A program made the translations under genes and the position numbers. This document shows, one piece after another, positions 29,405-38,464 of a DNA stretch of 64,000 nt. The notes under the pieces are model-generated. The model ran no database searches. It worked only from the letters and a program-made list of their open reading frames with translations, and was not told where the DNA came from. The DNA lies in NCBI GenBank assembly GCA_000389735.1, contig APJY01000001.1, forward strand, positions 523,064 through 587,063, written 5' to 3'. The stretch comes from Sulfolobales archaeon Acd1. GTDB lineage: Archaea; Thermoproteota; Thermoprotei_A; Sulfolobales; Sulfolobaceae. How positions within the stretch are numbered: the stretch's first letter is position 1; the number at the start of each line of letters is the position of its first letter.

Positions 29405-30388
29405 ACCCTGAAGCGCTGCTCTAAGTAGTCTACCGTACGTTTTAAACAAAGAGGGGTTTTTAGTCAGCGAGAACATGACCGCCTCCATCGGTGCCAACAA
29501 GGGGTGGCGCTTCAACGTAATCTCCAAGATCTCTTTTAGACTAAACGTGTGTTTTGGCCTCTCAAGCTTCAGGAGGTTAAGGTAAGTCTCGTGTATTTTG
29601 ATGTCCAGCGCCGCATAGTATTGCTGAACGTAATCAAGGTCGACGTTTTCCACGAAGGTCTTTTTACTTTTGAGTTCCCTCTCGTAAACATTAATTAGTC
29701 TGTCAACTTCTCCTTCCCCTCCTCTCGGAGACGTCTTCCCCGATCCTATCCTGTAATATGTCAGCCTGCTGGAGTCGATGTAGCTAGTCTGATTAACCGC
29801 CAGCAGAGTTATGGCCCAATCTAGTGCGGTGGCCGTCTTCGAGACGGCGTCTAGGTTTCTAACTAACAATTCCTTCCTCACCGCTATGGAGCTTGAGTTG
29901 TGATGCATCGCGGGATACCTCAGCCATAGAGCTACGAACTCCTCAGGGGCCGAAATCGTCTTTTGAATCCTCGGCTGAAAGATCTCGTAAATTAAAACGT
30001 TCTTGTTGTATTTACTTATCATTCGTCCGTTCCTATCCACATATATCTGTCTATTATGGTAGTACATTAAGTTTTTATTTCTAGAGAAGATTTCTAACAA
30101 TCGCTTGATTCTTGACTCGGCATATACGTCGTCGTCGTCCAAGAAGGTTATCACATCCCCCTCCGCTTCATCTACTCCACGCGCTAAGCATTCCCCCCAG
30201 GATGGGCTATCACACTTGATTACAACAGAGGTGTCAAGATCAGATAATCTAGAAGGATCGTCGCTAATTATTATAGTTTCTATTTTATCAGAATTGTTTA
30301 AATTTTTTATATTCTTTTTTACACTATTTAAAGCAAAATCTAAAAAATTATATCTCTTGTAGACCGTAACCATTACTGATAACTTCAC
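29393..30388 (-). CDS. Family 2 glycosyltransferase
   Basis: About 331 residues from a GTG at 30388, right after the stop of the upstream pilin-like gene; the frame also reaches a TTG at 30418 inside that gene. It has the GT-A opening [19 protein letters not shown], then TIIISDDPS, and a [11 protein letters not shown]-like acidic motif (FLDDDDVY) for metal and nucleotide-sugar binding. There is no membrane segment. The 5' part is strikingly A+T rich compared with its neighbours. Coupling to a secreted, N-glycosylation-rich pilin-like protein suggests it acts on a surface glycan or that protein, but this is inference. Confidence 0.8.
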   Translation of the reverse strand: MKLSVMVTVYKRYNFLDFALNSVKKNIKNLNNSDKIETIIISDDPSRLSDLDTSVVIKCDSPSWGECLARGVDEAEGDVITFLDDDDVYAESRIKRLLEIFSRNKNLMYYHNRQIYVDRNGRMISKYNKNVLIYEIFQPRIQKTISAPEEFVALWLRYPAMHHNSSSIAVRKELLVRNLDAVSKTATALDWAITLLAVNQTSYIDSSRLTYYRIGSGKTSPRGGEGEVDRLINVYERELKSKKTFVENVDLDYVQQYYAALDIKIHETYLNLLKLERPKHTFSLKEILEITLKRHPLLAPMEAVMFSLTKNPSLFKTYGRLLRAALQGLFL

Positions 30389-30389
30389 G

Positions 30390-31697
30390 TCATATTGTTG
30401 ACGTAATGTTGTATACAAAAGCTTGTGGGACGCTTGGAAAAGAGTCTGGGACGATTACCACGTTAGATCCTGGAACTAGGTTTATCGGTTCTAGTACCCA
30501 ATAAAATTCTCCATAGCCCCAGGACATTTGTGCTTCCTCGTTCAATGTATAAACATAAGCTGGGAACGAAGCCTCGTTGAACACGTTAGAATTCACTTCA
30601 AGAGGGCCTTCCCATGTGACTTGCATGTACAAATTATAGGCCATTTGTTGATATTCTCCCACTTTACCTGTCGCATTTGGAGCGAAAGAAGGCATCTTAG
30701 CTGGAACCCATCTAGAGCCATTCAGGTACCATACATAGAGCTCGGCGGGTTTCATTTGTTGGAAGTAAATAGCTACTCGCAAAGTAATATTGGGAGTAGG
30801 ATAGGTATATAGGAAGTGAACGTTAGAAGTAAAACTATAATTTTCTATGTAATACTGCCTATAAAAATACCAAGGAGCAAATTGTAACATCCCATACGAA
30901 ATATTACCACCCGCACCAGAATATCGTATGCCATTCCAATACATAGTGCCATCCGATGCATTGAGCCCGATGATCATTGAATTCCAATCTCCAGTTCCAT
31001 TGGTACCGTTCTCAAACATTATCCCAACGTAAGGACAAATGTACATATTTAAATCATTAACAAAAACGGTGAAGTTCAACCAACCGTTACCAGTATGAAC
31101 GGGTACCACCGCGACAGTCCCATTTCCGATGACGTTCCACGCGACTGTTTCCCCATTCTGAAGGATGATGGGTTTATCTATGGGATTGACTTCAAGCCCT
31201 TTAGTTATGATTAGTTTATACGTGGAGATGTTCCATACTTTTAGGGGGTAATCGGCGTAATATGGCACTAGTAACTCTTGGTCTAATAAAGAACTAGTCG
31301 ATAACGAAGAAGCTGACGAGCTTGTACCGCTCGTGCCACTTACCGATATTTGAGGCTGGCTTATATTGAAGGCCTGACCGTTAGAAAGAATAACGTAGAC
31401 CCAAGGCCAGCCGTTAAGTAGACTAGAGAGGTCAACCCTTCCGTCGAACGGTTGCGATAAGTTGTCTACTTTTCCGTTTGGATATATTACGTATTTTATA
31501 TCAAGAGGTCCGTTAGAAATTATGGTCGACGGGCCTACTTGAAACGCCTTCGGCGAAGATATGAAGTCATTAACGTAACTCTCTTGCGTCAGTTGTTGGT
31601 CATAGGCTACGTTCATTAAATACGTTACGGTTGAAACGACTAATACTAAGATAAGAGCTAAGACTATTCCCGATAGTATACCCCCTATCGCCTTCAC
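30390..31697 (-). CDS. Large secreted protein with a class III (prepilin-like) signal
   Basis: The 435-residue protein begins MKA then IGGILSGIVLALILVLVV. Lys2-Ala3 directly before a long hydrophobic helix fits the archaeal prepilin peptidase (PibD) site, with cleavage after Ala3. The rest is a large outer domain with a Ser/Thr-rich stretch near residues 120-140 and many N-x-S/T sites, typical of heavily glycosylated Sulfolobales surface proteins. It is three times longer than usual pilins, so it may be a pilus tip, adhesin or sugar-binding pilin-like protein. No named family is recognised. It is followed at once by a glycosyltransferase gene. Confidence 0.7.
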   Translation of the reverse strand: MKAIGGILSGIVLALILVLVVSTVTYLMNVAYDQQLTQESYVNDFISSPKAFQVGPSTIISNGPLDIKYVIYPNGKVDNLSQPFDGRVDLSSLLNGWPWVYVILSNGQAFNISQPQISVSGTSGTSSSASSLSTSSLLDQELLVPYYADYPLKVWNISTYKLIITKGLEVNPIDKPIILQNGETVAWNVIGNGTVAVVPVHTGNGWLNFTVFVNDLNMYICPYVGIMFENGTNGTGDWNSMIIGLNASDGTMYWNGIRYSGAGGNISYGMLQFAPWYFYRQYYIENYSFTSNVHFLYTYPTPNITLRVAIYFQQMKPAELYVWYLNGSRWVPAKMPSFAPNATGKVGEYQQMAYNLYMQVTWEGPLEVNSNVFNEASFPAYVYTLNEEAQMSWGYGEFYWVLEPINLVPGSNVVIVPDSFPSVPQAFVYNITSTI

Positions 31698-31776
31698 GTC
31701 GGTTTATGAGACTTAATAAAAAGGTGATGCCTTAGTGAAAGTAATTCAAACTCGTACGAACTTTAAACCTAACGTG

Positions 31777-32160
31777 TCAGCTCGACTTTCCTGTAATCTC
31801 GGCCAGCCTCTTTATTATCTCGTCGACGAGGTCCTTAGCTCCACCTGTGTCTATTATAGCAGCGGAGGCCGCCGCCACTTGAAGCCCTGCTGCCTCGCCC
31901 AGCGCCTTCTTCGAAGAGACGTAGATGTAAGGCACCTTCTTCTCGTTGCAAAGCAGCGGAAGGTGTGCGACTATTTCCTCCGGTTGAACGTCCATTGCTA
32001 TGAGGACCAATTTCGCTTGTCCTCTCTCTACCGCCTTGGTGGTTTCGTTAGTCCCTTTCTTTATCTTACCCCCCGTCTCCCTGGCTTTCCTCAACGCTTC
32101 TAAGGCCTTGTTTTGAAGGTCTTCTGGCACGTCGAACTTCACGTAAGAGGGTTTGGACAT
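31777..32160 (-). CDS. rpl7ae: Ribosomal protein L7Ae (also C/D RNP and RNase P protein)
   Basis: From the ATG at 32160 the protein has 127 residues. The L7Ae kink-turn recognition region is clear: [25 protein letters not shown]-like, then [20 protein letters not shown] and a LGEAAGL segment. It binds kink-turns in 23S rRNA, C/D and H/ACA guide RNAs and RNase P. An upstream in-frame ATG at 32169 directly touches a GGAGGAGG run; the ATG at 32160 gives normal spacing from it. An A+T element CTTTTTAACT lies at 32216-32224, so there may be a short leader. Confidence 0.93.
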   Translation of the reverse strand: MSKPSYVKFDVPEDLQNKALEALRKARETGGKIKKGTNETTKAVERGQAKLVLIAMDVQPEEIVAHLPLLCNEKKVPYIYVSSKKALGEAAGLQVAAASAAIIDTGGAKDLVDEIIKRLAEITGKSS

Positions 32161-32223
32161 CGCGTTCATCCTCCTCCTTTTTCGTCCCGCAGCGATAACC
32201 TGTCCAGTCCTCGAGTTAAAAAG

Positions 32224-33960
32224 TTACTCGTGTGAATAAATCATCACTAGCCCCTCGCTGGTTAGATCATCCACCCTCGCGAACCCTACCCTAATGAGCT
32301 GAACTAACTCGTCCCTTTTAAGCTCCCTCATGGCCCTTTCGCCTAAACCCTCTATGACCTCGTAGTCCTCGCTCCCGATTATCTTGTAAAGTTTCACTTT
32401 GACCGACTCACTCGCCTTCACCCATTGGACTATAGGCAAAGACTCCCTTTTTGCCTCGTTCACGTCCGTCGAGATACAGACGGCCTCATTCTTACTTACG
32501 TCTATCTCAGCGTTACACAGCTCAGCCAACCTTAGTTTACGGAACTTCTCGACGTCGTCCTTTTCTATATTAACCTCGTCGCCTTGCCTCACGCTGATTT
32601 CCCTGTACTCCCTCGAGTTGGGCCTGAATGGAATTCTCGCCTTTATCTCGTCTACTCCAAATCTTTCGAGGTTTATCTTCAACTTGACGGGCTTAGCAAC
32701 GAACATTAACCTCTTAGCTATCGGGTCGAGGATCTTCCGATTAATGGCCGCCAGGTTCATGAAACTGACCGTCACGTCGTTCGTCTTAATCCCAATTTGT
32801 ACAATCAGCTCCCTGATGGTCTCCGGGAGTATTCCCCTCCTTCTAAGCCCCGCTAACGTCGGTAACCTAGGATCGTCCCTCTCCGAGCCTTTCTCGAGCA
32901 TGAGCTTAATTTTCGACTTACTCATCATGAACCCCTCTAGCTTAAGTCTCCCAAGGCTGTAGACTTGAGGGAAGTTCCAGCCGAAGTAGTTGAAGACCCA
33001 CCTCTGCTTCTCGGTGTTCTGCTCGTGTTCCTTTCCCCTGAATATGTGAGTCGTCCCTGTAAGCCTGTCGTCGATGGCGGAGGCGAAGTTGTAGGTCGGC
33101 CAAACGTATTTGTCCTTCACAAAGGGGTGCTTGGGATCCTCAACGATCCTGAGGATAACCCAGTCTATCAGGGACGGGTCAGGGGAGTTCAGGTCAGTCT
33201 TTATCCTCACCACGGGCTTCCTGCCGCCGAATTGGGAGAAGTCTAACGGTGAGCTCATCATCCTGTCGAAAAGCTCGAGGTTCTCCTCGGGCGACTCCAA
33301 CCTGTTAGGGCAGGGCATCCTCTTAGCCCTGGCCTCCCTGAACTCCTCCTCCGTGCAAGTGTCAACGTAAGCTCCCCCGAGCTCTATCAGCTTTCTAGCG
33401 TACTCGTAGTACGTTTCCAGCCTGCTGGAGGCCCTCATCTCTTCATGGACGTTCACCCCCAGCCACTCGAGGTCCTCCCTAATCCACTCGTAAGCCTCCC
33501 TTATCGGGACCTTCACCTTAGGATCGGTGTCGTCGAACCTCAGGATGAACTTGCCCTTGTACATCTTAGCGTACTCGTCGTTAATTATGGCGGCCCTAGC
33601 GTTACCCAGGTGCAGTGGACCGTCAGGGTTAGGCGCGAATCTCACGACTAGCGACCCTTCCTTAACGCCCTGTAGCGGCGGTAGCCCCTTGCGCTCTTCG
33701 ACCTTCTTCTCCTCCAACAGCTCGGGGAATTTGGTTTCGAGCTCCTTCCTCTGTTCCTCCAGGCTCATCGAGTTTACCTTCTCCACCACCTTCCTTACGA
33801 TCGTAGCGACTTCCTTAGCCCTCTGCCTCAGGTCCTGCCTTTCTCCCAATACCTTGCTTATAACGGGTCCTTCTGCCGCCTTTCCACCGTGCCTCACGGC
33901 GTTCTGCAAGGCGTACTTGTAAGCGATGAGCTCTATCTCCTCGCTTATCTCCTCACTCAT
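32224..33960 (-). CDS. gltX: Glutamyl-tRNA synthetase (archaeal type)
   Basis: The 578-residue class I synthetase has a helical N-terminal extension of about 100 residues, the HIGH-equivalent in FAPNPDGPLHLGNARAAI, and the KMSKS-equivalent MSKSKIKLM. The C-terminal beta-barrel anticodon region is of the archaeal/eukaryotic GlnRS-like type. It charges tRNA-Glu, and tRNA-Gln for later amidation as in other archaea. It overlaps the phosphatase gene upstream by eight bases. Confidence 0.95.
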   Translation of the reverse strand: MSEEISEEIELIAYKYALQNAVRHGGKAAEGPVISKVLGERQDLRQRAKEVATIVRKVVEKVNSMSLEEQRKELETKFPELLEEKKVEERKGLPPLQGVKEGSLVVRFAPNPDGPLHLGNARAAIINDEYAKMYKGKFILRFDDTDPKVKVPIREAYEWIREDLEWLGVNVHEEMRASSRLETYYEYARKLIELGGAYVDTCTEEEFREARAKRMPCPNRLESPEENLELFDRMMSSPLDFSQFGGRKPVVRIKTDLNSPDPSLIDWVILRIVEDPKHPFVKDKYVWPTYNFASAIDDRLTGTTHIFRGKEHEQNTEKQRWVFNYFGWNFPQVYSLGRLKLEGFMMSKSKIKLMLEKGSERDDPRLPTLAGLRRRGILPETIRELIVQIGIKTNDVTVSFMNLAAINRKILDPIAKRLMFVAKPVKLKINLERFGVDEIKARIPFRPNSREYREISVRQGDEVNIEKDDVEKFRKLRLAELCNAEIDVSKNEAVCISTDVNEAKRESLPIVQWVKASESVKVKLYKIIGSEDYEVIEGLGERAMRELKRDELVQLIRVGFARVDDLTSEGLVMIYSHE

Positions 33961-34675
33961 GCTCGCGCTCCTCCACTATAATCTCCACTATCTCTCTAAC
34001 ACCTTCACTGCTCGGCGAACGAGTAATAAAATCGGAGGCTGACTTGAGGCTCTCGTCCGCGTTGGCTACCGCCACCCTAACACCTACTTCCCTGAAGAAC
34101 TCGACGTCTGTATCGGAATCCCCTATACCTAATACGTATGACTTATCAATGCCTGCCATTTCCAACAATTTCCTTACGCCCCTTCCTTTACCTTCGGTGT
34201 TCTTCGTTATGTGGACGGCGTACCCGCTGGATTTGATCATCAGTCCTCTTAACTCTGCCCACTCCCTCATTTCTTTCGAAACTGTGGCAGGGTAAAACGC
34301 GTACTCGAACCTCCTGAACTCGTTTTGCCAGCTCTCCCTCAGGTTGAATTTGTCGGCGAACTCCTTTGCGATTTTCCTGTCGAGGGGTTCACAAACGGCA
34401 ACGTAAGTCCCAGAGTGGTAAACCACGCAGCCGTTTTCAGCCACGACACCTCCGCTGAGCCCAAGATAGGTAGCTAAGCCCCTGAGCACAGGGTAAGAGT
34501 TCCCGCTCACCAACCCGACTTTAATACCTAACTTTTCGAGCCTTCTCAAGGCCGCGATAGTTTCTAAGTCGAGCTTATACGAGTCCCTTGAAACCGTGAG
34601 GGTTCCGTCGAGGTCAGCGAGAACCAGTCTCACCTTTCTTAGATCAAGCCTTTCTGAGGCCATAGCGTTTATCAC
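33953..34675 (-). CDS. Phosphoglycolate phosphatase-like HAD hydrolase
   Basis: The 240-residue HAD protein has motif I LADLDGTLT, motif II in GLVSGNSYPV, a mixed cap domain with VVAENGCVV, and a GIGDSDTDVEFF motif IV. This layout (Cof-like with a small cap) matches the archaeal phosphoglycolate phosphatase family. The start is the GTG at 34675 or the ATG at 34663; the promoter does not decide. It overlaps gltX, so the two genes may be co-transcribed. Confidence 0.82.
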   Translation of the reverse strand: MINAMASERLDLRKVRLVLADLDGTLTVSRDSYKLDLETIAALRRLEKLGIKVGLVSGNSYPVLRGLATYLGLSGGVVAENGCVVYHSGTYVAVCEPLDRKIAKEFADKFNLRESWQNEFRRFEYAFYPATVSKEMREWAELRGLMIKSSGYAVHITKNTEGKGRGVRKLLEMAGIDKSYVLGIGDSDTDVEFFREVGVRVAVANADESLKSASDFITRSPSSEGVREIVEIIVEEREHE

Positions 34676-34730
34676 CCTAAGAGTCGCCTGAAGGTGAATG
34701 AATGCTACGGATTTTGCTTGATATTTAGGC

Positions 34731-35894
34731 TTAGGCCAAGAGCTCCCTGGCCCTCTTAACGAAGGGGGGCATTACGTATAGTCTCTGAATGTACAGGTTC
34801 TCCGGTAGAGAATTAATCAAGCTCTCTTGAGAGCTCTCTAAGATCAAGTTACCTTTAGCTATGATCGGTACCTTCTCCTCGACTGGTATAATTGAGTTCT
34901 CTGGAATTCCGTACTGGGTCAGCTTACTGATCCTCGAGAACAGGAAATCTGGATCACTGCCCTCGAATGAGATCCTTTCCGTCACCAGCTTAGGACCTCT
35001 TCTGTTGAGGAAGTCCTTTATGTCCTGCTTAAGCTTCTCACTCACATCGGGATCCCCCAGGGCGTTATATAATCTGGACATCAGCCACTCGTCGTCCCAA
35101 TACGCGAAGAGCCCTTGATTGAGCAACGAAAGTACGTACTTAGCCTCGAGAAGCTCGTTGTAATATTGCCTCGCTAACTCCTCGAAGATCCTCCTAACGA
35201 AGATCTCGTATCCCAGTATAGTCTTGTGGTAGTAAACAGCCTCGTACATGTGGAGCCTGGCGATATAGAAGTCTTCCAGGGCGTAAACGCCCTTACTGCT
35301 GACAAGAATCCTCTTACCTTCGCTGTAAGTGACCGTCTGCAGCAGCCTGTCGAAGTCGAAGCCCCCGAGCCTCACGCCAGTATGCACTGAGTCCCTTATC
35401 AGATAGTCGAGCCTGTTCACGTCGACGTCGCTGTCCAATACGGAAGTCATGAGCCCTCTGTTCTCGTAAATATCTAGGATCTCCCTGAAGCTGAAGCCGT
35501 TGTCCTCAAGTACCTCCCTGATTTCGGAATTCGCAATGACGTTGCCTCTAAGCTCGTCGCTCGTTAAGCCTTGAGAAGCGAATATCCCTTCTATCGCGTG
35601 ACTCAAGGGCATTTGTCCCAAGTTGATGAGTAAAGCCGCGATCCTCAGCTTAGCTTCCTCGTCTTTAGTTATCACACCCTTTTCGAGGAGCGAGCTGGCG
35701 ACTCTGCCTGCTAAATGCATAGTCCCTAGGGAATTGCTGAACCTGACGTGAGTGGCACCTGGATAAACGAGGTGGGCCAGGGTGAGCTGTTTAATCCTTC
35801 TCAACCTTTGAAAGACCGGAACGTCGATCAGCTCTACCTCAACGTCCTTCAACTCTATATGACCGTGAATTTCGTCGAAGACTCTTTTCGTCAT
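34731..35894 (-). CDS. HD-superfamily protein with a degenerate metal site
   Basis: About 387 residues from the ATG at 35894. The frame is open upstream into the 5S rRNA gene, but that part is not protein. The fold matches SAMHD1/dGTPase-like HD proteins (IKQLTLAHLVYPGATHVRFSNSLGTMHLA, later NRLDYLIRDSVHTG). The metal ligands are mostly replaced: the usual HSLG is NSLG, and the usual LLHDIGHGPFSH is LLINLGQMPLSH. Only the distal Asp region is kept. It is therefore unlikely to be an active phosphohydrolase and may bind nucleotides or proteins. TATAAAA at 35931-35937 is about 40 bases upstream. Confidence 0.8.
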   Translation of the reverse strand: MTKRVFDEIHGHIELKDVEVELIDVPVFQRLRRIKQLTLAHLVYPGATHVRFSNSLGTMHLAGRVASSLLEKGVITKDEEAKLRIAALLINLGQMPLSHAIEGIFASQGLTSDELRGNVIANSEIREVLEDNGFSFREILDIYENRGLMTSVLDSDVDVNRLDYLIRDSVHTGVRLGGFDFDRLLQTVTYSEGKRILVSSKGVYALEDFYIARLHMYEAVYYHKTILGYEIFVRRIFEELARQYYNELLEAKYVLSLLNQGLFAYWDDEWLMSRLYNALGDPDVSEKLKQDIKDFLNRRGPKLVTERISFEGSDPDFLFSRISKLTQYGIPENSIIPVEEKVPIIAKGNLILESSQESLINSLPENLYIQRLYVMPPFVKRARELLA

Positions 35895-35953
35895 GTTTAA
35901 CGATTCCTCAGCAATTGTCTGCGGAAGGAATATAAAATGAAAGGAAAAGCGAA

Positions 35954-36078
35954 GTGCCCATCCCGGCTTAGCAGGGCTGCGGGTCCTCGCGGACCCCACG
36001 GCCCTGCTAACGTGGGCGGCTTAACTTCCGGGTTCGAGACGAGTCCGGGTGTTGCCCGCCCACTATGGCCGGGTGGGC
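35954..36078 (-). rRNA. rrf: 5S ribosomal RNA
   Basis: The minus strand from 36078 begins GCCCACCCGGCC and ends with a complementary CCGGGATGGGC, forming the closing helix. Between them are the conserved loops, for example CTCGAACCCGGAAGTTAAGC. The sequence closely follows the known Sulfolobus 5S. It stands alone, away from 16S/23S genes, as in other Sulfolobales. The 3' end is uncertain by a few bases. Confidence 0.95.
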
Positions 36079-36100
36079 GTTAGAAATTCGGCTAAGCCCT

Positions 36101-36110
36101 AGTTAAAAAG
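36101..36110 (-). promoter_or_regulatory. TATA box of the 5S rRNA gene
   Basis: CTTTTTAACT on the minus strand is centred about 27 bases before the 5' end of the 5S rRNA, the standard archaeal distance. It lies immediately after the stop codon of the zinc-ribbon gene. Confidence 0.65.
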
Positions 36111-36308
36111 TTATTTTGCCTTCTGCTCCTGCTTTACCGTGTATATTCCCCATATGATTAAGGGTGTGCCGTCCTTTGGGCAGGTCTTGTCGACGATTTT
36201 CATAACGAAGTCCCCGGGTTGGAACTGTCTCTCTTCGGTATAACCACACTTCGTACACTTCAGGATCGTCTTAGTCTCCTGGCTCTGGGACTGCACGTTC
36301 AAACTCAT
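36111..36308 (-). CDS. Small zinc-ribbon protein
   Basis: The 65-residue protein has CTKCG near residue 18 and a partner CPKDG near residue 43, a weak zinc ribbon with one Cys pair and a single later Cys visible. The hydrophobic end (TPLIIWGIYTV) packs like a rubredoxin-type ribbon. Its ATG overlaps the DUF1512 stop (ATGA), so the two genes are coupled. Function unknown. Confidence 0.65.
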   Translation of the reverse strand: MSLNVQSQSQETKTILKCTKCGYTEERQFQPGDFVMKIVDKTCPKDGTPLIIWGIYTVKQEQKAK

Positions 36309-37420
36309 TGCCCAACACCCGAGGTGTTACCCACTCCAACCACTATAACCGATGAGCCTACGGGAGTTCTTTCGGTAATTATCTTTCTAACGAGGCTCTC
36401 CGCCTTCTCGGCTGCGTCGTACACCTCTTTCGGCATGTCGGTTATCGCCTCATCCATTCCCATCTTAACGATCACTGCGTCTATCGGAATCCCGTACTTC
36501 GTAGCTACTCTCTCAATGGCTATCTTCTCAGGCCCTGGGTCTCCCATTGCGACGCCCACGCCTTCAGCGACGCTTCCCGTCTGTTCGCCCTCAAGCTTCA
36601 ACGCCGCGTCTACCGTTATTATCCTAGCGATTTGACCGTTGTGCTCTTCAACGATTTTCGCCACGGCCTCACCGGGTCTGCCGACCGTTGCGAGCGGCCC
36701 AAGAGCTTTAACCACAATTACCTTTCTACCTTCCACAGTCGTCTCCGCAGCGACGGTCTCTTCAGCTGGCTCCCACTTCCTGGTAGCGTTAAGCATGAGC
36801 CTCGCGGCCACCAGTGGTCCTAAGGAGTCACCGACCGGCTTCCCGTCCTTAAAAGTGTCCTGAGCCTTTGAATAAGCTTCGGCCATCCTCTTAAGAATTG
36901 GTATGACCATCTGTACCTGGTACATGAGCATCGGACTCTTGAGCTTCTTCGCCAGGTTGATGTAATGCCTCACTACCTTGTAGACCAGGTTGAGAGCGTT
37001 AACGACCTCAGCCGAGACCTCGAGCTTGCTGATAGTCACGGGATCCGCGTTAGGCACGCTGTCCTTGATGAGCGACTTGATCTTGCTCTCCCCTCCCCTT
37101 AGCAGGTGCCTCATTCTACTGATTATATCGGTTGGCTCCACGGAGACGGGATCTATCACGAACATCTCAGCTAACGTGTCGACGAGTCCTTGTGGATCCT
37201 TAGCGTTCAAGCTCTTCAACATGTCTATGAGTTTGTTTCTCGCGTTATCACTCATCCTCTTTATTTCGCCGAGCTCCTTCTCGACTATACTGGAGAGCCT
37301 CCACATCTGGAAGCCAAGTTGAATGTCCGGTATCGACAGTATCAAAAGGAAAGCTATGAACAACAAGGTCGAGATCAGCGAGTAGATCCCTCCCTGATCC
37401 GCTTGTGCGAACAACATCAT
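36305..37420 (-). CDS. DUF1512 family membrane-anchored protein
   Basis: The 371-residue protein has one N-terminal membrane segment (about residues 12-32, LISTLLFIAFLLILSIPDI) and a large soluble domain. The C-terminal part reads as a nucleotide-fold-like domain with GPLATVGRPGEAVAKIVEE, GVAMGDPGPEKIAIERVA and a closing VGSSVIVVGVGNTSGVGQ. This fits archaeal DUF1512. Its role is unknown; translational coupling to the zinc ribbon suggests they work together. Confidence 0.78.
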   Translation of the reverse strand: MMLFAQADQGGIYSLISTLLFIAFLLILSIPDIQLGFQMWRLSSIVEKELGEIKRMSDNARNKLIDMLKSLNAKDPQGLVDTLAEMFVIDPVSVEPTDIISRMRHLLRGGESKIKSLIKDSVPNADPVTISKLEVSAEVVNALNLVYKVVRHYINLAKKLKSPMLMYQVQMVIPILKRMAEAYSKAQDTFKDGKPVGDSLGPLVAARLMLNATRKWEPAEETVAAETTVEGRKVIVVKALGPLATVGRPGEAVAKIVEEHNGQIARIITVDAALKLEGEQTGSVAEGVGVAMGDPGPEKIAIERVATKYGIPIDAVIVKMGMDEAITDMPKEVYDAAEKAESLVRKIITERTPVGSSVIVVGVGNTSGVGQ

Positions 37421-37499
37421 TTGTAAGTCCTCGTTTTTCTCTCAAACATGGCCTAATAATTAAACGTTATTCAGGATTGAGGCCAAGGAGCTCCAGTGT

Positions 37500-38411
37500 T
37501 TACTTGACAACCACGTCGCCCGTCGTTATCACTACTCCACCGTCCACCACAACAATAGTATGTTCAAACTGCGAGACCATCCCTCCCTTGACCTCCATCA
37601 ATATTGGATAGTCCCTCAAAGCCCCCTTCCTTGTCAGGGACGCTAAAACCCTCCTTAGCTCGTCCGGCGGAGCCAAGTCCTTTAGCCACCTCTCGCTGAA
37701 CGGCAAGGTCGTGAACCGGGACTTCACAGCCTCAAGCACTTTCTTCTCCTCTTCAGTGAGCCCCTTAACGCTGGGGTTCCTAAGAGAGTAAATGGTAACC
37801 TCCTTCCCCTCTACTACCTCCCCTAACCCGTCGGTACTGAAGGGCTCTATGGCGAACACCTGATCCCGCGCGAACCTTCCAGGAACCCTCTCTCCGACGT
37901 TGGGCACGAAGACCCCCGCGTGAAGCTCGTACCTTCTAAGCATGTGACCTCCCAGGTTCCTTATGGGCCTATAGCCGTAGGACTTTATCACCCTCTCGAT
38001 GGCCCTCCCCACGTCTGAAATAGAAACCCCGGGTCTAACGGTCTTAATGGCGACCTCAAGGGCCTCCCTTGACGCCTCAGCCAACTTCGCGTATTTATCG
38101 TCGAGCACAACGGTCACAGCCGTATCTGACAAGTAACCGTCCACCTGAGCCCCTAAGTCGAGTTTAACTATCGCCCCTTCCGGGATCACCTTGTCGTCGC
38201 CTATCTTCGGTGAGTAGTGGGCGGCCTCAGAGTTTATGGACAGGTTACAAGGGAACGCTGGTTTCCCTCCCAGCTCCACTATGATTGACTCGACTTTCTC
38301 ACATACGTCCAGAACTTTGACCCCTGGCCTGATCGTCTTAGCGCCCTCCTCCAAGGCCCTCTTAGCTATGCTTCCCGCAGTTAACCACTTCTTGAACTGC
38401 TCTTCGTCCAT
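37500..38411 (-). CDS. map: Methionine aminopeptidase, type II
   Basis: About 303 residues from the ATG at 38411. The five metal ligands sit in [20 protein letters not shown] (two Asp), [13 protein letters not shown] (His), [10 protein letters not shown] (Glu) and the final QFEHTIVV (Glu). A helical insert near the end marks type II. It removes the first methionine from new proteins. The frame extends to 38423, but the TATA element at 38435-38443 is 28 bases before 38411, which I take as the start. Confidence 0.93.
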   Translation of the reverse strand: MDEEQFKKWLTAGSIAKRALEEGAKTIRPGVKVLDVCEKVESIIVELGGKPAFPCNLSINSEAAHYSPKIGDDKVIPEGAIVKLDLGAQVDGYLSDTAVTVVLDDKYAKLAEASREALEVAIKTVRPGVSISDVGRAIERVIKSYGYRPIRNLGGHMLRRYELHAGVFVPNVGERVPGRFARDQVFAIEPFSTDGLGEVVEGKEVTIYSLRNPSVKGLTEEEKKVLEAVKSRFTTLPFSERWLKDLAPPDELRRVLASLTRKGALRDYPILMEVKGGMVSQFEHTIVVVDGGVVITTGDVVVK

Positions 38412-38434
38412 GGCAGACAGCACTCATCGAACGC

Positions 38435-38443
38435 TTTAATTTT
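38435..38443. promoter_or_regulatory. Shared TATA box between map and the MBL hydrolase gene
   Basis: TTTAATTTT lies 28 bases from the map ATG (minus strand) and about 26 bases from the ATG at 38465 (plus strand). The 53-base gap holds no other candidate, so both genes probably use this element for leaderless transcripts. Confidence 0.55.
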
Positions 38444-38464
38444 CGCACTTAAGTAGTCTCGGCG

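Noticed and set aside
35895-35999. N-terminal extension of the HD protein from 35999
   Set aside because: This stretch lies partly in the 5S rRNA gene and upstream of the TATA box; the ATG at 35894 fits the family start.
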